Positions 9,984-19,133 are shown, counted from the stretch's first letter. The stretch: DNA of 64,000 nt from Proteiniclasticum sediminis (GCF_018128025.1 NZ_JAGSCS010000003.1:186001-250000); one strand, 5' to 3'. Notes: generated by a model not told the origin, from the letters alone. Translations and numbers: made by a program.

Positions 9984-10913
9984 ATGTTAATAATAGATGA
10001 AAAAGCCAGAGGCGATTTTAAAGACGGAACCTACATCGCCCTGGGAAGCTTTGATGGGCTCCACAAGGGCCATATGACGCTGATCAACAAGGTGGTGGAT
10101 GAAGCCATGGCCGACGGACTGAAAAGTGCGGTCTACACCTTCAAGAATCACCCCTTGACGGTGGCGAATCCCACCTTGGCGCCGAAGCTTCTCATGGACA
10201 CCAAACAAAAAATTCATCTTTTGGCCAGCAAGGGCGTGGATGTGACGATTTTCGTCTCCTTCACCCAGAGCTACATGCAGATCGAAGCGGAGGATTTCAT
10301 CCAGCTTCTGATCCGCGAGTACAACGCCAAAGGTTTTGTGGTGGGCTTCAACTACAAGTATGGATACCAGAACAAGGGCAACGTGGACACCCTTCGGGAA
10401 ATGGCCGACCGGGTGGGCTTCAAGCTCTTCGTCATGGATGCCGCCCTCAGTGACGATGACGTGATCAGCAGCACGCGGATCCGGAATCTGATTCTGAAGG
10501 GGGAGATGGAGGAGGCCAACAAGCTTCTCTTCGAGCCCTTCATGCTTCGGGGCACCGTCATCGGGGGCAAAAAGCTGGGCCGAAAGCTGGGCTTCCCCAC
10601 GGCCAATATGAGTTATGACACCAAGTATGTCATTCCGAAAAACGGAGTATACTACACCAATGTTCTGCTCCATGGCGAGCTCCACAAGGGCATCACCTCC
10701 GTTGGTTACAACCCCACGGTGGATGGCCAGGGATTGTCCATTGAGACCCATATTTTGGATTTCGACGCTGAGATCTACGGAGAAGAGCTGCAGCTCTATT
10801 TCCTGGAGTATATGCGCGATGAAGTGAAATACCGCTCCCTGGATGACCTGGTGGAGCAGCTGCATAAAGACGAGCAGCATGCCCGCGGCATGGAACTTTG
10901 CACCTTATTATAA
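9984..10913 (+). CDS. ribF: bifunctional riboflavin kinase/FAD synthetase RibF
   Basis: Converts riboflavin to FMN and FMN to FAD. The 309 residues contain the N-terminal FMN adenylyltransferase with GSFDGLHKGHM (about 19-29) and SSTRIRNLI, then the riboflavin kinase domain with GRKLGFPTANM near 193. Start at ATG 9984 with GGTGAGG (9971-9977) 6 bases upstream; the in-frame GTG at 9972 is inside this site. Last gene of the long operon, with no FMN riboswitch in front. The rpsO promoter begins two bases after its stop. Confidence 0.95.
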   Translation: MLIIDEKARGDFKDGTYIALGSFDGLHKGHMTLINKVVDEAMADGLKSAVYTFKNHPLTVANPTLAPKLLMDTKQKIHLLASKGVDVTIFVSFTQSYMQIEAEDFIQLLIREYNAKGFVVGFNYKYGYQNKGNVDTLREMADRVGFKLFVMDAALSDDDVISSTRIRNLILKGEMEEANKLLFEPFMLRGTVIGGKKLGRKLGFPTANMSYDTKYVIPKNGVYYTNVLLHGELHKGITSVGYNPTVDGQGLSIETHILDFDAEIYGEELQLYFLEYMRDEVKYRSLDDLVEQLHKDEQHARGMELCTLL

Positions 10914-10914
10914 G

Positions 10915-10943
10915 TTGCAGGGCAGGGGTCTTTGTGATATAAT
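10915..10943 (+). promoter_or_regulatory. promoter of rpsO
   Basis: TTGCAG (10915-10920), a 17-base spacer and TATAAT (10938-10943) preceded by TG one base upstream form an extended -10 sigma-A promoter. The resulting leader of about 77 bases before rpsO is the place where S15 autoregulatory structures are found in other bacteria; I cannot assign a known S15 leader class here. Confidence 0.8.
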
Positions 10944-11026
10944 ACGTTACGAACCATGAACTATGTTATTAGGTTTGCTGTCTTTTAACTTGGTCATTGG
11001 GGATAAACATTCAGGAGGAATAGCAA

Positions 11027-11290
11027 ATGGATAAGGCAAGAAAACTTGAACTGATTCAGACTCACGCAAGACACGAAGGAGATACCGGTTCACCGGAAGT
11101 GCAGATCGCTCTGCTCACCGAGAGAATCAACTCCCTCACCGAGCATCTTAAGATCCACAAGAAGGATCACCATTCCAGAAGAGGTCTGCTCATGATGGTT
11201 GGTCAGCGTAGAGGTCTTCTCAACTATCTGATGGCTGAAGATATTGAACGTTACAGAGATATCATAGCTAAGCTTGGAATCAGAAGATAA
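11027..11290 (+). CDS. rpsO: 30S ribosomal protein S15
   Basis: Primary 16S rRNA-binding protein of the 30S platform, 87 residues, the standard size. Conserved features are [15 protein letters not shown] near the start, [15 protein letters not shown] in the centre and the IRR end. AGGAGG precedes the ATG by 8 bases. It has its own promoter and terminator and sits just before pnp, the order seen in Bacillus and in Escherichia coli. Confidence 0.98.
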   Translation: MDKARKLELIQTHARHEGDTGSPEVQIALLTERINSLTEHLKIHKKDHHSRRGLLMMVGQRRGLLNYLMAEDIERYRDIIAKLGIRR

Positions 11291-11308
11291 TTAAACCATG
11301 TGCTCTGA

Positions 11309-11334
11309 GCCTGCTTATTTTCAAGCAGGCTTTT
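11309..11334 (+). terminator. rpsO intrinsic terminator
   Basis: GCCTGCTT (11309-11316) pairs with AAGCAGGC (11323-11330) around a six-base loop, followed by TTTT. Partial read-through into pnp is plausible because no strong pnp promoter is visible downstream. Confidence 0.85.
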
Positions 11335-11344
11335 AGTATATCCG

Positions 11345-11502
11345 GAGTCGCAAACGTTTTGCGGCTCAAAAACAATCAAAAAATCAGCTGATCTGCAGGC
11401 AGACAGGGATTTTTTGGGATGATCGTTCTGGTATTTTTTAAAAACCCAAGGATATAGCCGGAGGAAAGAGAACAGCTGTATCTTTCGCTTTTTAAAAAAT
11501 CC
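11345..11502 (+). promoter_or_regulatory. structured 5' leader of pnp
   Basis: Three helices can be drawn. Hairpin A is a continuous 10-bp stem (11345-11354 with 11358-11367, one G-U) closing a 3-base loop. Helix B pairs GGATTTTTT (11407-11415) with AAAAAATCC (11494-11502). Inside it, hairpin C pairs GATATAGC (11451-11458) with GCTGTATC (11475-11482). A weak TGGTATTTT -10-like element is at 11429-11437. By analogy with pnp leaders elsewhere this may mediate autoregulation or RNase processing; that role is inferred. Confidence 0.45.
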
Positions 11503-11569
11503 ACTGGAACCGAGGGTCTCATGAAAATCCTTGACTGCAGGCGGCAGTGAATTAAAAGGAGATGAACCC

Positions 11570-13687
11570 ATGCAAATCAAGAAAGAGATCCAAGTGGCCG
11601 GAAGAAGTTTCGGCGTCGAATTCGGTGACCGGGGAATGCTTTCCGACTCCGCCGTATTCATGAACTACGGCGACACCGTCGTCATGGTCAATGCCAATGC
11701 TTCCGAGAAGCCCAGAGACGGCATCGACTTCTTCCCCCTGTCCGTGGAATATGAAGAGCGTCTTTACTCCGTAGGAAAAATTCCCGGAGGATTCATCAAG
11801 CGTGAAGGCCGTCCTTCCGAAAAGGCAATTCTGTCCGGAAGAGCTGTGGATAGACCGCTGAGACCGCTGTTCCCCAAGGGATACCGCAATGACGTGCAGG
11901 TCGTGTGCACCGTCATGTCCGTGGAAAATGACAATCTGCCGGAAATTCTCGCCATCAACGGCGCCTCCCTGGCACTGCTTCTCTCCTCAGTTCCCTACAC
12001 CACGCCTTTAGCGGCAGTGATGGTGGGCCTGGTGGACGGCGAGTTGGTTCTGAACCCCACCTCCAAGGAGCGGGAAGTCAGCAAACTGAACCTCACCGTC
12101 TGTGCCACAGAGAGCCGCGTCATGATGATTGAAGCCGGCGCCTATGAAGTGGATGAAGACACCATGATCAAGGCGATTTCCTTTGGCTTTGAGGCTTGCC
12201 AGCCCATCATCGCCTTCGAAAAGGAACTCATGGCCGCCTACGGCAAGGAAAAGAAAGTTCCTGTGCTCTACACCTTGGATGAGAATGTGGAGAATGAAGT
12301 CAGAGCCTTCGCCAAGGATCTGGTGGCGGAAGCCATGCATATCACCGACAAGGATGAGCGCAGCGTGAAAATGGATGCGGTAAAGGCTGCGGTTTCTGCA
12401 GAATTTGATGCCAAGTATCCGGAAAACAAGAGCGATATCGCTGAAACCCTGTACATGCTCCAGAAGGAGACCGTGCGCGATATGGCTATTCTTGAGCATA
12501 AGCGTGTGGATGGCCGTGCCTTCGACCAGATTCGAAATCTGGCGGCAGAAGTGGCCCTTCTTCCCCGAACCCACGGTTCAGGCCTCTTTACCCGAGGATC
12601 TACCCAGGTTCTTGCCGTGGCGACCTTAGGGGCCATCGGCGATATCCAGATTCTGGATGGCGTCAGCGAAGAAGAAAGCAAGCGTTATATTCATCACTAT
12701 AACTTCCCTTCCTATTCTGTCGGCGAAACCCGCCCCATGCGTGGACCGGGACGTCGGGAAATCGGACACGGCGCTCTGGCCGAGAAGGCTCTGGAGCCTC
12801 TGGTGCCCAGCGAAGAAGAATTCCCCTACACCATTCGTGTCGTCTCCGAAGTGCTTTCCTCCAACGGATCCACTTCTCAGGCATCCGTCTGTGCCTCTAC
12901 TTTGGCCCTGATGGATGCAGGCGTTCCGCTGAAGCGGCCGGTGGCAGGTATTGCCATGGGACTCTTCACCACGGATGATCTGTCTCAGGAAGAAATTGTC
13001 ACCGATATCCAGGGCGTGGAAGACTTCTTCGGCGACATGGACTTCAAGGTGGCCGGAACATCCGAAGGCATCACCGCCATCCAGGTGGATACGAAGATTG
13101 CCGGACTTTCTCCCTGGTGCATCGAAAAAGCCATCCGGGATGCCAAGACCGCCCGTATGGAGATTCTGGAAGTCATGGCTGGAGCCATTACGGCACCCCG
13201 TCCTGAGGTCTCCCAGTATGCACCCAAGATCTTCACCATCACCATCAATCCGGACAAGATCCGTGAAGTCATCGGTTCCGGCGGTAAAGTCATCAACAAG
13301 ATCATTGCCGATACCGGCGTAAAGATCGACATCGATGATTCCGGAAAGGTCTTTGTCGGCGGACCGGACATTGAAATGGTCAAGAAAGCCATCGCCATCA
13401 TCGAAGGCATCGTAAAGGAAGTGGTTCCCGGGGAAATCTACCTGGGCAAGGTTGTGAAACTGGCCACCTTCGGCGCCTTCGTCGAAATTCTCCCCGGCAA
13501 GGAAGGTTTGGTTCATATTTCCAAGCTGGATTCCAAGCGTGTGGAGAAGGTGGAAGATGTGGTTTCCATGGGTGACGAGATCCTCGTCAAGGTCACGGAA
13601 ATCGATCAGCAGGGAAGAATCAATCTTTCCCGCAAGGATGCCTTGGTGGAAATGGCCAAGCGCGAAGCCGAGCAGAAGTCTGAATAA
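11570..13687 (+). CDS. pnp: polyribonucleotide nucleotidyltransferase (PNPase)
   Basis: 3'-5' phosphorolytic exoribonuclease of the RNA degradosome, 705 residues. Two RNase PH-like domains (about 1-215 and 305-540) are linked by an alpha-helical domain. The second carries [11 protein letters not shown] and the conserved [17 protein letters not shown] domain ([14 protein letters not shown], near 560) and an S1 domain ([15 protein letters not shown], near 628) follow. Start at ATG 11570 with AGGAG (11557-11561) 8 bases upstream. Transcribed with its own leader after rpsO and ended by a strong terminator. Confidence 0.97.
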   Translation: MQIKKEIQVAGRSFGVEFGDRGMLSDSAVFMNYGDTVVMVNANASEKPRDGIDFFPLSVEYEERLYSVGKIPGGFIKREGRPSEKAILSGRAVDRPLRPLFPKGYRNDVQVVCTVMSVENDNLPEILAINGASLALLLSSVPYTTPLAAVMVGLVDGELVLNPTSKEREVSKLNLTVCATESRVMMIEAGAYEVDEDTMIKAISFGFEACQPIIAFEKELMAAYGKEKKVPVLYTLDENVENEVRAFAKDLVAEAMHITDKDERSVKMDAVKAAVSAEFDAKYPENKSDIAETLYMLQKETVRDMAILEHKRVDGRAFDQIRNLAAEVALLPRTHGSGLFTRGSTQVLAVATLGAIGDIQILDGVSEEESKRYIHHYNFPSYSVGETRPMRGPGRREIGHGALAEKALEPLVPSEEEFPYTIRVVSEVLSSNGSTSQASVCASTLALMDAGVPLKRPVAGIAMGLFTTDDLSQEEIVTDIQGVEDFFGDMDFKVAGTSEGITAIQVDTKIAGLSPWCIEKAIRDAKTARMEILEVMAGAITAPRPEVSQYAPKIFTITINPDKIREVIGSGGKVINKIIADTGVKIDIDDSGKVFVGGPDIEMVKKAIAIIEGIVKEVVPGEIYLGKVVKLATFGAFVEILPGKEGLVHISKLDSKRVEKVEDVVSMGDEILVKVTEIDQQGRINLSRKDALVEMAKREAEQKSE

Positions 13688-13700
13688 GATTCGCGATGAA

Positions 13701-13727
13701 GGATGGACGAAAGTCCATCCTTTTTTT
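13701..13727 (+). terminator. pnp intrinsic terminator
   Basis: GGATGGAC (13701-13708) pairs perfectly with GTCCATCC (13713-13720) across a GAAA tetraloop and is followed by seven T. Confidence 0.95.
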
Positions 13728-13757
13728 CGTCGCGAGGAACTCTCGATTCCCAAGTTT

Positions 13758-13784
13758 TGAAACCGGAATATTAACAAATCGTGA
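13758..13784 (+). promoter_or_regulatory. ECF-sigma-type promoter upstream of the sigma factor gene
   Basis: TGAAAC at 13758-13763, a 16-base spacer and CGTGA at 13780-13784 match the TGAAAC-N16-CGT architecture of SigW/SigX-like extracytoplasmic-function promoters. It lies 65 bases before the sigma factor start and suggests autoregulation. Confidence 0.55.
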
Positions 13785-13849
13785 ATTTTCACACCAGACG
13801 AAACTTTTATACACCTTTGGGGGTAGATAGGGTACAGGAGGGAAAAGCC

Positions 13850-14380
13850 ATGACCAAGGACAGGACTGAGGCCATAAGACAAATGCAGCAAGGAAATCCG
13901 GGCTCCTTCCGGCCTCTTTATGATGCCATGGTGGAGGAAGCCATGACGGTGGCTTTGGCGGTCCTACGGGACCGGGAAAGCGCCAAGGAAGTGCTCCAGG
14001 AAACCTTTATCCGCGTCTATACCCATTGGGATCGGTATGATCCCCGCCGCGACTTTGAACCCTGGTTTTTCCGGATTCTTCTCCATGAATGCCGGCGGTA
14101 TCAGCGAAAATCTCAGCGCTGGCCCATTCCGGTGGAGGAGCTTCAGCTGGCATCGCCGGAAGAGGACATTCCTTCAGAGGTTTCTCCCCTGGAAGGAATG
14201 GTGGAGGCGCTGCCCCCGGAGGACCGCATTCTTCTGCAGCTGAAATATGTTCAGGGGTTTTCGGAAAGGGAGCTAGCCACCATGCTGGACATGCATCCGG
14301 GGAAAGTCAAAACGAAGCTGTACCGACTTCGAACAAAGCTACGTCAGGAACTGGAATCGAGAAAGGAGGATTCACGATAA
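13850..14380 (+). CDS. ECF-family RNA polymerase sigma factor
   Basis: A 176-residue sigma-70 factor of the extracytoplasmic-function type, with region 2 (about 15-85, including SAKEVLQETFIRVYTHW) and region 4 (about 115-170, EDRILLQLKYVQGFSERELATML plus a helix-turn-helix) and no regions 1 or 3. The start is ATG 13850, after AGGAGGG 7 bases upstream; an in-frame GTG further upstream coincides with the ECF promoter -10. Its stop shares one base with the start of a membrane protein that looks like its anti-sigma factor. The regulon is not predictable from this window beyond likely self-control. Confidence 0.9.
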   Translation: MTKDRTEAIRQMQQGNPGSFRPLYDAMVEEAMTVALAVLRDRESAKEVLQETFIRVYTHWDRYDPRRDFEPWFFRILLHECRRYQRKSQRWPIPVEELQLASPEEDIPSEVSPLEGMVEALPPEDRILLQLKYVQGFSERELATMLDMHPGKVKTKLYRLRTKLRQELESRKEDSR

Positions 14381-15138
14381 TGGGAAAGAATGTAGACGAA
14401 GAGCTAAAAAAAGCACTATCCTCTTCGGCTTTGCTGGAGGAGGAGGAGAAAGAGGAACTGTGGCAGGCGGTAAAAACTGGGATCAGCGTAGCTGAAAAAG
14501 GGGGAGGACGAATGAACGCGAAGAAGAAAAGACCGTGGGTCTGGCTGAAATATGCGGCCGCTGCCCTGATCTTCCTGGTAGTGGGAACGCTAACCACCAA
14601 GGAAGGGCAGGCAGCCATACGAAACCTCTACGATCTTCTGGTGCCCCAAAAGACAATTGTGGAAGAGCTGGAAGGGGAGAAGGAAGAGACGGAAGTGACC
14701 CTAAAGGAAATGAAGGCAGGCTATACGATCTATTTTGATGAAAACCGCTACTTCATCGAGGAGAAGGAGGGTTATGACATCATCGCGCCACTGCCGGTGG
14801 ACGGGATGACCCTTTCGGACAAGTACTTCATGGAGATTCGGCAGGAGGAGGATAAATCCCCTGAGGAGCTGGCCACAGCCAAGGGACTGGAACTGACCCA
14901 GCGTTACGAGCAGACCGTAGGGCCGGAGGAAGTGGAAGATCCGGTGAAAGGCTGGGCAGTTCGAGGAAAAAGCTATACCGGCGCCATGGTTCTGGAGCGG
15001 TACTATTATGTGGACAATACCAAGGGCGGAAGCTTTGAGATTCGCCAAATGCTGACCATCGAGGCCGAATCCGGTCACGGGGCGCGGTTCAACAACATGC
15101 TGGGCGAGTTCCGGATTGTAGAGATTCCTGCAGACTAA
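14380..15138 (+). CDS. putative membrane-anchored anti-sigma factor
   Basis: A 252-residue single-pass protein. About 52 cytoplasmic residues are rich in charged helix (residues 8-40), one membrane segment spans about 53-71 (WLKYAAAALIFLVVGTL), and an extracytoplasmic domain of roughly 180 residues has alternating strand-like stretches and many acidic residues. ATG 14380 overlaps the sigma factor stop (TAATG) after AGGAGGA, so the pair is translationally coupled. No zinc-binding HxxxCxxC motif of ZAS anti-sigmas is present. The anti-sigma role is inferred from gene pairing and topology; the outer domain may be the sensor. Confidence 0.65.
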   Translation: MGKNVDEELKKALSSSALLEEEEKEELWQAVKTGISVAEKGGGRMNAKKKRPWVWLKYAAAALIFLVVGTLTTKEGQAAIRNLYDLLVPQKTIVEELEGEKEETEVTLKEMKAGYTIYFDENRYFIEEKEGYDIIAPLPVDGMTLSDKYFMEIRQEEDKSPEELATAKGLELTQRYEQTVGPEEVEDPVKGWAVRGKSYTGAMVLERYYYVDNTKGGSFEIRQMLTIEAESGHGARFNNMLGEFRIVEIPAD

Positions 15139-15148
15139 CGCGTTGTAG

Positions 15149-15178
15149 AGAAGAAGGGGAGAAATCCTCTTCTTTTTT
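15149..15178 (+). terminator. terminator after the sigma/anti-sigma pair
   Basis: An imperfect GAAGA-AGG / CCT-CTTC stem with a one-base bulge is followed by TTTTTT at about 15173-15178. Confidence 0.6.
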
Positions 15179-15289
15179 GTCGGCAAAAATCACCGGGTTC
15201 AGGGGGCAGAAGGCCCTGAAGTTCCCATTGTGCGCAGAATTATGGTAAAATGGACATAGTGTATTGAACCAAGGCAGGAGGTGGGTCAC

Positions 15290-17863
15290 GTGAAGACCAC
15301 ACAAGGAAAAGGACAGCCGGGAAAGACCGGGACAAAAACGGGAACCAAATCTCCTGGAACAGCAGGGAGAACAGCCTCCCGCACCACCAAAACCACCAAA
15401 ACCACCAAGGGTAAATCCCCGAGGAAAAGCGGAAAAACCCCTCTCGACGAGAACCGCCGGATTTTCTATCTGGAGCTGGCGGGACTCTTTCTCCTGAGTT
15501 TGGGAATCTTCACGCTGATCTCCATGCTCTCCTCCAGTGTGGGAATCCTGGGCCAATCTATACGAAACACCATGGTGGGCCTGCTGGGACTTTTGGCCTA
15601 CGTGTTTCCCATCCTGTTTATTCTCATGGGTACCGCGCTGATTCTTCGTCGTCCGGGGATCTTTTCCAACAAGAAAACCTACGGACTTCTCCTCATGGTG
15701 GTGACCACCGCCATGCTGCTCTCGCTGAACCGCATGGAATCGGTGCATAAGGAAGGGATCCTGGTGACGCTGAAGAATCTCCTGAATCTCAGTGATGGTC
15801 ATCACGGGGGTATTCTTGGACTTCTTGTGGCCATCCCTTTTTATCGCCTCACGGGCCCTCTGGGCACATACCTCATCGCCGGATGCTTCTACATCGTGGG
15901 CTTGGTGCTCATGTTCAACACCACGGTGTATGATTTCCTCAAGAAGGGAAATCAGGCGCGTCTCGTGGCCAAGGACCGCATGGCGGTTCGTTCCCAGGGG
16001 AGACTGGAAGCCAAAGCCCAGCGAAAGGCCGGCGATGAAGCGCGAAAGATTGAAGAAAAACTGAAGATCCTGGAGATGATGGATCAGGGCGACCCCGCAG
16101 GAGCGGCCCCCGTGGCCCCGGAGCAAACCACCAAGTCTCCCTTTATCTCCCTGGATTTGGATCCGGAGGAAGCCTTGACCAAGGTGCTGTCCGGAGAAGA
16201 TGAGGTTTCCCGGGAAATCCAGATCACCGGGAAAAATCCGGAATATCTGGCGAAGCATGTGGAACTGAAAACTCCAGATTCTGATCTTCCCGTAGGCCTG
16301 GAGCTGGAAGAAAAGCCCCAGGAAGCGGTGGAAGAGAAGATCCGCATTCCTTTAGAGAGACGGAAAAAAGAAACTGCAACGCCAGAGGCAAAGCTGGAAG
16401 GTGCGCAAATCGCTTTGGAAGAGATTGAACAGAAACCTCAGTATGAGTTTCCGGAAATCGCGCTGCTGAAGAAGAACATCAAGGGAATGCTGGATAACCA
16501 GGATCGCAATGAGATTCTGGAAAACGCGAAGAAACTGGAAGAGACCCTCCAATCCTTCGGGGTGGAGGCTCGGGTGGTCAATGTGTCCAAGGGACCTTCC
16601 GTGACCCGCTATGAGCTCCAGCCCAAGGCTGGGGTGAAGGTTTCCCGCATCGTCAGCCTATCCGATGATATCGCCCTGGCTCTGGCAGCCCGGGGGGTCC
16701 GCATCGAGGCCCCCATTCCGGGGAAGGCTGCCGTGGGCATTGAAATTCCCAACCGGGAAACCACACCGGTGTATCTTCGGGAAGTCATTGAGGACGGTAA
16801 GTTCCAAAAAAGCACGAGCAAAATCTCCGTCGCCCTGGGCAAGGACATTTCCGGAGAACCCATCATCGGGGATCTGGCGAAAATGCCCCATGTGCTCATT
16901 GCCGGAGCCACAGGCTCGGGAAAATCCGTCTGCATCAATTCCCTGATTATCTCCATTCTCTACAAGTATGACCCAGAGCATGTCCGGCTGCTCATGGTGG
17001 ACCCCAAGGTGGTGGAACTGAATGTCTACAACGGCATTCCCCATCTGCTCATTCCCGTGGTCACGGATCCGAAAAAGGCCGCAGGAGCCCTGAACTGGGC
17101 TGTGAATGAGATGACCCGCCGTTATCAGAGTTTTGCCGAACATGGCGTGCGGAACATCGAGGGCTTCAATGAGCTCACCAAAAAGAAGAAAGAACTGACT
17201 CCGCTGCCCTATATTGTCATCATCGTGGATGAGCTGGCGGATCTCATGATGGTCTCCGCCAACGAGGTGGAGGACTACATTGCCCGTCTGGCCCAGATGG
17301 CCCGGGCGGCAGGGATGCATCTGGTCATTGCCACCCAGCGTCCCTCGGTGGATGTCATCACGGGCGTCATCAAGGCGAATATTCCTTCCCGCATCTCCTT
17401 CGCCGTTTCCAGCGCCATCGATTCCCGGACCATTCTGGATTCCGGAGGCGCCGAGAAACTTCTGGGCAAGGGCGATATGCTGTACTATCCCGTGGGGGAA
17501 CAAAAGCCCAAGCGAGTCCAGGGGGCCTTTATCTCTGAGGAGGAAGTGGAAGCCATTGTCTCCCGGATCAAGGTTCACAAAGATCAGCTGGTCTACGATG
17601 AAAGCATCCTGAATCATATTGAAAAGGGCCGGGAGACGGAAGAAGAGGATGAAGAGAGCGATGAGCTCTTCCTGGAAGCCGTTCGTGTGGTCATTGAGGC
17701 CCAGCAGGCCTCCACGTCTTTCCTGCAGCGGAAAATGCGCATCGGCTACAACCGGGCAGCCCGCATCATGGATCAGTTGGAAGAACAGGGGGTCATTTCG
17801 GGGAGGGACGGCTCGAAACCGAGACAGGTTCTCCGCAGTTCTGCTGATTTCCTGGATGACTAG
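15290..17863 (+). CDS. ftsK: DNA translocase FtsK/SpoIIIE
   Basis: Septal, membrane-bound dsDNA pump for chromosome segregation, 857 residues. A basic, threonine/lysine-rich cytoplasmic tail (1-55) precedes four membrane segments (about 60-205) and an acidic linker. The motor has Walker A GATGSGKS near 539, Walker B IIVDELADLMM near 645 and ATQRPSVDVITG. A C-terminal gamma winged helix (about 785-850, AVRVVIEAQQASTSFLQRKMRIG) reads polar DNA sequences. Start at GTG 15290 with AGGAGGT (15276-15282) 7 bases upstream. A TGGTAAAAT extended -10 lies near 15243. Whether it acts in division, sporulation or both cannot be told. Confidence 0.95.
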   Translation: MKTTQGKGQPGKTGTKTGTKSPGTAGRTASRTTKTTKTTKGKSPRKSGKTPLDENRRIFYLELAGLFLLSLGIFTLISMLSSSVGILGQSIRNTMVGLLGLLAYVFPILFILMGTALILRRPGIFSNKKTYGLLLMVVTTAMLLSLNRMESVHKEGILVTLKNLLNLSDGHHGGILGLLVAIPFYRLTGPLGTYLIAGCFYIVGLVLMFNTTVYDFLKKGNQARLVAKDRMAVRSQGRLEAKAQRKAGDEARKIEEKLKILEMMDQGDPAGAAPVAPEQTTKSPFISLDLDPEEALTKVLSGEDEVSREIQITGKNPEYLAKHVELKTPDSDLPVGLELEEKPQEAVEEKIRIPLERRKKETATPEAKLEGAQIALEEIEQKPQYEFPEIALLKKNIKGMLDNQDRNEILENAKKLEETLQSFGVEARVVNVSKGPSVTRYELQPKAGVKVSRIVSLSDDIALALAARGVRIEAPIPGKAAVGIEIPNRETTPVYLREVIEDGKFQKSTSKISVALGKDISGEPIIGDLAKMPHVLIAGATGSGKSVCINSLIISILYKYDPEHVRLLMVDPKVVELNVYNGIPHLLIPVVTDPKKAAGALNWAVNEMTRRYQSFAEHGVRNIEGFNELTKKKKELTPLPYIVIIVDELADLMMVSANEVEDYIARLAQMARAAGMHLVIATQRPSVDVITGVIKANIPSRISFAVSSAIDSRTILDSGGAEKLLGKGDMLYYPVGEQKPKRVQGAFISEEEVEAIVSRIKVHKDQLVYDESILNHIEKGRETEEEDEESDELFLEAVRVVIEAQQASTSFLQRKMRIGYNRAARIMDQLEEQGVISGRDGSKPRQVLRSSADFLDD
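15383..15409 (+). repeat. three tandem 9-bp repeats in ftsK
   Basis: ACCACCAAA occurs three times in tandem (last base G in the third copy), encoding Thr-Thr-Lys three times in the disordered N-terminal tail. The unit keeps frame, so copy-number change would alter tail length only. Confidence 0.85.
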
Positions 17864-18002
17864 TTCTTGTTTATCTTTTCAAACTGTGAGAAGATGATAT
17901 CAAGGATTATGAATTTCTTAAGCCCCAGCGCTTATAATCAGCTGTAGAAAGCCTTGGGCCTTTGGGCTAAGCACAGCACAATTTGAATTTGGAGTGGATA
18001 TT

Positions 18003-18593
18003 ATGAATTTGCCAAATAAACTCACCTTGTTCCGTATCATCCTGGTCCCGGTTTTTCTTCTCTTGATGTCCGTCAGTGCGATTCCCTATAATGTGACGCT
18101 GGCAACGGTGGTCTTCATCATCGCCGCGTATACGGATCATCTGGACGGAAAAATTGCACGAAGAGACAACCTCATCACGAATTTTGGAAAATTCATGGAC
18201 CCGCTGGCTGACAAGCTTTTGGTCACCTCAGCCCTCATCGCTCTGGTGGAGCATAACCTCATCGGTGCCTGGGTAGCCGTCGTGATCATCGCCCGAGAAT
18301 TCGCCGTATCCGGTCTTCGAACCATCGCGGCCAATGAAGGCGTCGTCATTGCCGCCAGTATCTGGGGGAAAGTGAAAACCACGACCCAGATCATCGCCAT
18401 TGTTTCCCTGCTCATTAAGCTCATTTCCACCAAGGAAACCTATCTGATCAATCTGTTCCAGAAGCTTCCGTTCCTGGAATCCTTCTTCAGTATCTTCCCC
18501 CCGGTGGTCATGTACGTGGCCGTCTTCTTCACCATCATGTCCGGTGTGGACTACTTTAAGAATGGCTGGTCCTATATCGACACCAACAAATAG
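18003..18593 (+). CDS. pgsA: CDP-diacylglycerol--glycerol-3-phosphate 3-phosphatidyltransferase
   Basis: Integral membrane enzyme making phosphatidylglycerolphosphate, the committed step of phosphatidylglycerol and cardiolipin synthesis; 196 residues. The CDP-alcohol phosphotransferase signature is intact (TDHLDGKIAR followed by GKFMDPLADKLL, about 39-70), with the first two and last two aspartates in place and about six hydrophobic segments. Start at ATG 18003 with GGAGTGG (17991-17997) upstream; the in-frame GTG at 17994 lies in that site. The 130 bases between ftsK and pgsA contain a TATAAT without a good -35 near 17933. Confidence 0.93.
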   Translation: MNLPNKLTLFRIILVPVFLLLMSVSAIPYNVTLATVVFIIAAYTDHLDGKIARRDNLITNFGKFMDPLADKLLVTSALIALVEHNLIGAWVAVVIIAREFAVSGLRTIAANEGVVIAASIWGKVKTTTQIIAIVSLLIKLISTKETYLINLFQKLPFLESFFSIFPPVVMYVAVFFTIMSGVDYFKNGWSYIDTNK

Positions 18594-18603
18594 CGATTCC
18601 ACC

Positions 18604-18630
18604 GCAGGCTCTTCATGGGCCTGCTTTTTT
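18604..18630 (+). terminator. pgsA terminator
   Basis: GCAGGC (18604-18609) pairs with GCCTGC (18619-18624) and is followed by six T. Confidence 0.75.
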
Positions 18631-18751
18631 CATGGGCTTAAGGCGGTTTGGCAAATCGTGGCGAAGTCCTGAAGAATATGAATAGAGTTTTGAAAAAAAG
18701 ATTAGTGTTGGAACAATCTGAAAACTCTTTCCAAAATCGCCGTCCAGTGTG

Positions 18752-18780
18752 TTGACGGCATCGGTCATCACCGCTAGAAT
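18752..18780 (+). promoter_or_regulatory. promoter of the GlsB-family gene
   Basis: TTGACG (18752-18757), a 17-base spacer and TAGAAT (18775-18780) form a good sigma-A promoter 58 bases before the start codon. Confidence 0.75.
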
Positions 18781-18838
18781 TTAGACAAGAACCTGATGAA
18801 GGTTCTCCCGATGACCAAGCAAAGAGGAGGGATAGAAT

Positions 18839-19102
18839 ATGCCAGAAATCCAAAATCTGTTGGTTTGGCTGCTCCTTGGAGGAATCTCCGGCTGGATTGC
18901 CAGCATCATTGCGGGGAAGAACGGAAAAATGGGATTAGTCGCCAACATCATTGTCGGAATCATCGGAGCGTTCATCGGCGGATGGGTCGCCGGTCTTCTG
19001 GGCCTGGGTCCCGCCACAGGATTGAACCTTTGGAGCTTCATCGTTTCGGTGGCCGGTGCACTCATCCTCCTTTGGGTGATTAACCTGCTTAACCGAAACT
19101 AG
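18839..19102 (+). CDS. GlsB/YeaQ/YmgE family stress-associated membrane protein
   Basis: A small hydrophobic protein of 87 residues with three membrane helices and the glycine-rich pattern of the transglycosylase-associated (GlsB/YmgE) family: GGISGWIASIIAGKNGKMG, then NIIVGIIGAFIGGWVAGLLG. Members are often induced by envelope or general stress; the molecular role is unknown and the family name does not imply enzyme activity. AGGAGGG precedes the ATG. Monocistronic, with its own promoter and strong terminator. Confidence 0.88.
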   Translation: MPEIQNLLVWLLLGGISGWIASIIAGKNGKMGLVANIIVGIIGAFIGGWVAGLLGLGPATGLNLWSFIVSVAGALILLWVINLLNRN

Positions 19103-19133
19103 ATAATTCCCCTTTCATACAAACCCTGAAGGC

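Noticed and set aside
17864-18002. Promoter between ftsK and pgsA
   Set aside because: TATAAT near 17933 has no acceptable -35; partial inverted segments around GGGCC/GGGCT are too weak to call.
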